From an uncultured Bacteroidota bacterium (lineage in GTDB: Bacteria; Bacteroidota; Bacteroidia; Bacteroidales; VadinHA17): a DNA stretch of 35,611 bases. Below the pieces are notes generated by a model. The model ran no database searches, was not told the DNA's origin, and worked only from the letters and a program-made list of their open reading frames with translations. This document shows, one piece after another, positions 32,577-35,611 of this stretch; the stretch's first letter is position 1, and every line of letters begins with the position of its first letter. The stretch covers positions 1 to 35,611 of the forward strand of contig CAIMVD010000154.1 of the NCBI GenBank assembly GCA_903844815.1, written 5' to 3'. Position numbers and translations under genes: made by a program.

Positions 32577-35363
32577 TTATTTATATTTGGAACTAAAAAC
32601 GTATTCTCCTGAGCCGACATCAATCATTGTCCTGGCATTTGTTTCAGTGATTTTAAAACCTTCTTTTGATTCAGCTGCAGGAAGTCCGTTAACCGAGATT
32701 TCGTTCTTAGCACTTTCCGGGAGCGCTATAGTCGCCTTACAGTTTACAGGTATTTTCACTTTGAGAGTGAATGTGTCGTTATCAATTTTCCATGAACTTA
32801 AAATAGTACCGTGAACAGAGTTGTATGTGGCCTCTGCCCATGTGATATCACCAACTACTTCGGGAGAAATAAGGATATTATCATAGGAAGATGAGCCCTC
32901 AGCCTGACGGATTCCTGCAATGCCGCTGAAAAACCATTCCATGAGGTGGCCCAGCATCATGTGGTTATTCGATACATATTTTAAGGCCGCCCACGACTCG
33001 GTCAATGATGTTGCTCCCTTTGAAAGCTGATACCCGTATCCCGGAACGTCGGTTTTAGAGTTCATATCGAAAATAAGTTGCGACTGTCCATCTTCTTCAA
33101 GCGCTCTTAAAAGGTACCTGTATCCGATATCGCCGGCAGTGAGTGCATTACTGTTTTCTTTAACAGTTTTAACCAGGGTTCCTGCTACTGCCTTTTTCAA
33201 ACTGTCATCAGCCATTCCGAAGAAGAGCGGCATCGACATTGCTGTTTGACTGCCGGTCGAATAAGTTTTTGTTACAGGGTTGAAAAATGCAGCATTGAAA
33301 GCTTTACGGATATCTTCTGCCATTGTCCGGTAATAAATTGCATCCTCTGCCTCGCCTGTAAGGACAGCCATTTCTGAAAGGAGTTTGGTATCGTAATAGT
33401 AGATCGAAGTTGCTGTAACTGCTTTCGGGGTCAGCTGAGCTTCACCGGGAAATTTCGGACCAAGATCGTACCAGTCGCCCAGTCCGTGGGAAATAATGTG
33501 GTCATCTGAAGTTCCCCTGAGGTAAGCAACATATTTTTTCATCATTGGGTAGGCTTTTTTAACTGCTTCAAGATCTCCGTACCACTCATACATATCCCAT
33601 GGGAGAATAATGCAGGCGCTTCCCCATTCGGGAGAATCGCGGAATCCGGCCGCAAAAGGAACAAACTCAGGTGCTATATCCGGAACCAGACCATTGTCAA
33701 GCTGAGCTTCAATCATGTCGTCAATAACTTTTCCATACAGGTTATGTATGTCGTACAGGAATTTTATTGAATTTCCCATCAGATGAGTCTGTTCAAGCCA
33801 TCCAAGTTTTTCGCGGTGGGGGCAATCGGTGGCAACACTTGCCAGATTGCTTTTTATCGACCAGTTGATGAGGGTGTAAACTGAATTAAAGAGCTCATTT
33901 GAACATTTAAAGTTTCCTGCCTCAGGAGATGAGTTCCTTGTGTGAAGGAGTTTTATATCTGAAATAACAGGCAGGTTTTCAGGATTTATCTTACCCTCCG
34001 GGACAGCTCCCTCAGCCTGAACATACCTGAATCCGTAATAGGTGAATTTTGGCATCCATACTTCCTCCGCTTCTCCTTTGAGGATGTATGAAAAGTAACA
34101 GGGTCCGCCGGTAGCCTGCTGGGTTACAAGAGAGTCGTCACCAAGAAGTTCACCAGGGATGAACCTGACTTCCTGTCCCTTTTTCCCCTTTACAGTTATT
34201 TTTATAATTCCTGAGGCATTCTGCCCGAAATCATAGATAAAACTGGTATCTTTTTGTACAATCAGCTTCTTAACCGGGATGATTTCAGCCACCTTAACGG
34301 GGTAATCTTTCTCAGGCATTAGGGAACCTGAAGGTTCTTTTACCGAAATGGCATTCGTCCAATTTGAATCGTTGAAACCGGGCTTGTCCCATCCTTTCTG
34401 TTCAAGCCTCGCGTCATAATCTTCACCTCCGTAAATGCTTGAAAAGGTCACCGGCGACGGGGATGTTTTCCAGGTCTCGTCAGTTATAATGACATCCTCA
34501 GTTCCATCGGCATATTTGACTGCCAGTTTAAGGATCAGTTTTGGAGCACCATAAGCTATTACAAGCTTCCTGTATCTCTCCCGGTTAATATTATAAAACC
34601 CGTTTCCTACAATTGCGCCTATCGAATTCGACCCTTTTTTCAAATCATTTGTAACGTCAAATGTGTTGTAAAGGCAGGTTTTCCTGTAATCGGTCCATCC
34701 CGGAGAAAGAAACCTGTCACCTGTCTTTTTCCCGTTTATAAATAATTCATACTGACCCAGCCCGCTCACAAATACAAGTGCTTTGGTAATTTTTTTTTCT
34801 AAACTGAATTCCTTCCTGAAAAGGGGAATTGTCATCCTTTTTTGAGCAAGATTCCCAAGATGGTCCCCGTTACCATGTACCCCGGGCACCAGAAGAAGCG
34901 AGTCGGGAATTTCCTCAAAACCTATCCATTTTGCTCCGTTCCAGCCGTTCCTGTCGAATAATCCGGTAGTAAAATTACCTGTCTGGCTCCAATCCGAGGG
35001 TTTATCATTTCCATCCCAAACCCGTACTTTCCAGTAATACTTCCTGCCCTGTTCAAGAGGAGAGCCATCATAAGTGATCCACGCTGATTTTGCCGATAAA
35101 ATTTTCCCGGAATCCCATAGTTCACCAGAAGAATTTTGTACCCCGGCAGCATCGGATGAAACTACGATCTGCCATGCAGTTTGAACCTGGTTATTTTTCG
35201 ATGATTCCAAAATCCAGCTGAAATCAGGGTTATTACCTGTTCCGACCGGGTTCTCAACGCCGTTGCACATAATCGGACCGACCAAAACAGGAGAGTTTCC
35301 ACTATTCCGGCATCCTGTAAGAAGCAGGAAGGTAAGTCCAATTGTAAAAGAAAGGATTCTCAT
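32577..35363 (-). CDS. GH78 alpha-L-rhamnosidase lipoprotein, full-length
   Basis: This 928-residue protein has a lipoprotein leader with Cys18 in FLLLTGC, so it is likely fixed to the outer membrane. Domains in order: fibronectin-like N-terminal (about 28-135, WQIVVSS, YYWKVRVWDG), carbohydrate-binding-like beta domains (about 140-480, FRKEFSL, YELFINGKKTGD, SPGWTDYR, IYGGEDYDAR, YDFGQNASG), (alpha/alpha)6 barrel (about 485-815) and C-terminal beta domain. Key motifs are DCPHREKLGWLEQTHLMG (513-530), which holds the catalytic acid region, and TSLTESW with Glu789 in the base position. It releases terminal alpha-L-rhamnose. It is shielded from the other rhamnosidase genes by 14 kb and has no cotranscribed partner in the window. 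Confidence 0.95.
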   Translation of the reverse strand: MRILSFTIGLTFLLLTGCRNSGNSPVLVGPIMCNGVENPVGTGNNPDFSWILESSKNNQVQTAWQIVVSSDAAGVQNSSGELWDSGKILSAKSAWITYDGSPLEQGRKYYWKVRVWDGNDKPSDWSQTGNFTTGLFDRNGWNGAKWIGFEEIPDSLLLVPGVHGNGDHLGNLAQKRMTIPLFRKEFSLEKKITKALVFVSGLGQYELFINGKKTGDRFLSPGWTDYRKTCLYNTFDVTNDLKKGSNSIGAIVGNGFYNINRERYRKLVIAYGAPKLILKLAVKYADGTEDVIITDETWKTSPSPVTFSSIYGGEDYDARLEQKGWDKPGFNDSNWTNAISVKEPSGSLMPEKDYPVKVAEIIPVKKLIVQKDTSFIYDFGQNASGIIKITVKGKKGQEVRFIPGELLGDDSLVTQQATGGPCYFSYILKGEAEEVWMPKFTYYGFRYVQAEGAVPEGKINPENLPVISDIKLLHTRNSSPEAGNFKCSNELFNSVYTLINWSIKSNLASVATDCPHREKLGWLEQTHLMGNSIKFLYDIHNLYGKVIDDMIEAQLDNGLVPDIAPEFVPFAAGFRDSPEWGSACIILPWDMYEWYGDLEAVKKAYPMMKKYVAYLRGTSDDHIISHGLGDWYDLGPKFPGEAQLTPKAVTATSIYYYDTKLLSEMAVLTGEAEDAIYYRTMAEDIRKAFNAAFFNPVTKTYSTGSQTAMSMPLFFGMADDSLKKAVAGTLVKTVKENSNALTAGDIGYRYLLRALEEDGQSQLIFDMNSKTDVPGYGYQLSKGATSLTESWAALKYVSNNHMMLGHLMEWFFSGIAGIRQAEGSSSYDNILISPEVVGDITWAEATYNSVHGTILSSWKIDNDTFTLKVKIPVNCKATIALPESAKNEISVNGLPAAESKEGFKITETNARTMIDVGSGEYVFSSKYK

Positions 35364-35410
35364 AAGACTTTGGGATAAATTCTTTTTTAAAATTTTTCTT
35401 ATTCGGTTTC

Positions 35411-35500
35411 CTTAGTGTCCTTTGAGCATAACTTAGAGTCCTTCGTGGTAAAAAAAAGGAAAGCTTTTAACCACAAAGTTTCCGGGAGTGGCGACTCTCC
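35411..35500. repeat. Repeat cluster upstream of the second rhamnosidase
   Basis: CCTTAGTGTCCTTTG and CTTCGTGGT (35441-35449) belong to the dispersed repeat family, and the latter is inverted against AACCACAAAG (35469-35478). A small hairpin GAGT-GGCG-ACTC follows at 35486-35497. The rest of the 248 bases after the gene start shows no gene. Confidence 0.45.
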
Positions 35501-35611
35501 AACCTCAAAACAGATAACTTTGAAAAAAGCAGCTCATAAGAAACCTGTTTGTGATTGGTAGTTTCATTCCTCCACAAAGTTTGGTTCGGGGCACTACTTG
35601 AAATTTCAAAT

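Noticed and set aside
32430-32612. 60-residue plus-strand open frame
   Set aside because: Its second half is the translated dispersed repeat, and it overlaps the end of the rhamnosidase gene; no coding signs.
35364-35611. tRNA or other structured RNA in the gap at the window end
   Set aside because: Only repeat arms and a four-pair hairpin were found; no cloverleaf pattern.

Overview
This window looks like a chromosomal segment of a Bacteroidota bacterium, most likely of the order Bacteroidales or a close relative, of moderate G+C by eye. Four signs support this. The genes almost all lack Shine-Dalgarno sequences. Several upstream regions carry matches to the Bacteroidetes -7 element TAnnTTTG. 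There are many secreted proteins and lipoproteins for polymer breakdown. Lineage-typical families occur, such as DUF4954 and the DhaL-DegV fusion. No rRNA, tRNA, CRISPR array, integrase or intact transposase was seen.

Layout. 1-2.9 kb: a palindromic repeat element, a small Cys-rich protein and a DUF4954 beta-helix protein. 3-8.5 kb: single housekeeping or unknown genes (secreted protein of unknown function, small membrane protein, diacylglycerol/undecaprenol kinase, papain-like peptidase, anchored alpha/beta-hydrolase, TPR protein). 8.6-18.0 kb: a minus-strand glycan-degradation cluster (esterase, secreted FAD-dependent oxidoreductase, sugar-hydrolase-like lipoprotein, GH78 alpha-L-rhamnosidase, GH106-like glycosidase) with a YhcG/DUF1016 PD-(D/E)XK nuclease gene in its middle. 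18.1-18.4 kb: a 73-bp tandem array of two alternating hairpins. 18.4-21.0 kb: a DUF1295 membrane enzyme and a fused fatty-acid-kinase-like protein. 21.1-27.1 kb: a complete heavy-metal RND efflux operon led by a His-rich membrane protein. 27.2-29.3 kb: a lipoprotein and a DNA photolyase. 29.6-32.2 kb: a plus-strand pair of a pentaheme cytochrome c and a predicted outer-membrane barrel with an N-terminal heme site. 32.6-35.4 kb: a second, full-length GH78 rhamnosidase lipoprotein.

How the genes fit together. The two GH78 enzymes, the GH106-like enzyme, the esterase and the oxidoreductase suggest breakdown of a rhamnose-rich, acylated plant or algal glycan. No SusC/SusD pair, transporter or regulator is present in the window. 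The efflux operon has all three envelope components, and its inner-membrane pump carries a divalent-metal type signature. The cytochrome and barrel genes look like a small electron-transfer module at the outer membrane.

The strongest non-coding signal is a set of short, nested inverted-repeat elements in intergenic gaps (6-167, 29337-29525, 32284-32426) and many single arms of a related direct-repeat family (ACAAAGG/CACGAAG type). These resemble non-autonomous mobile elements. One abuts a short stretch that may be the remnant of an ORF6N-domain gene.
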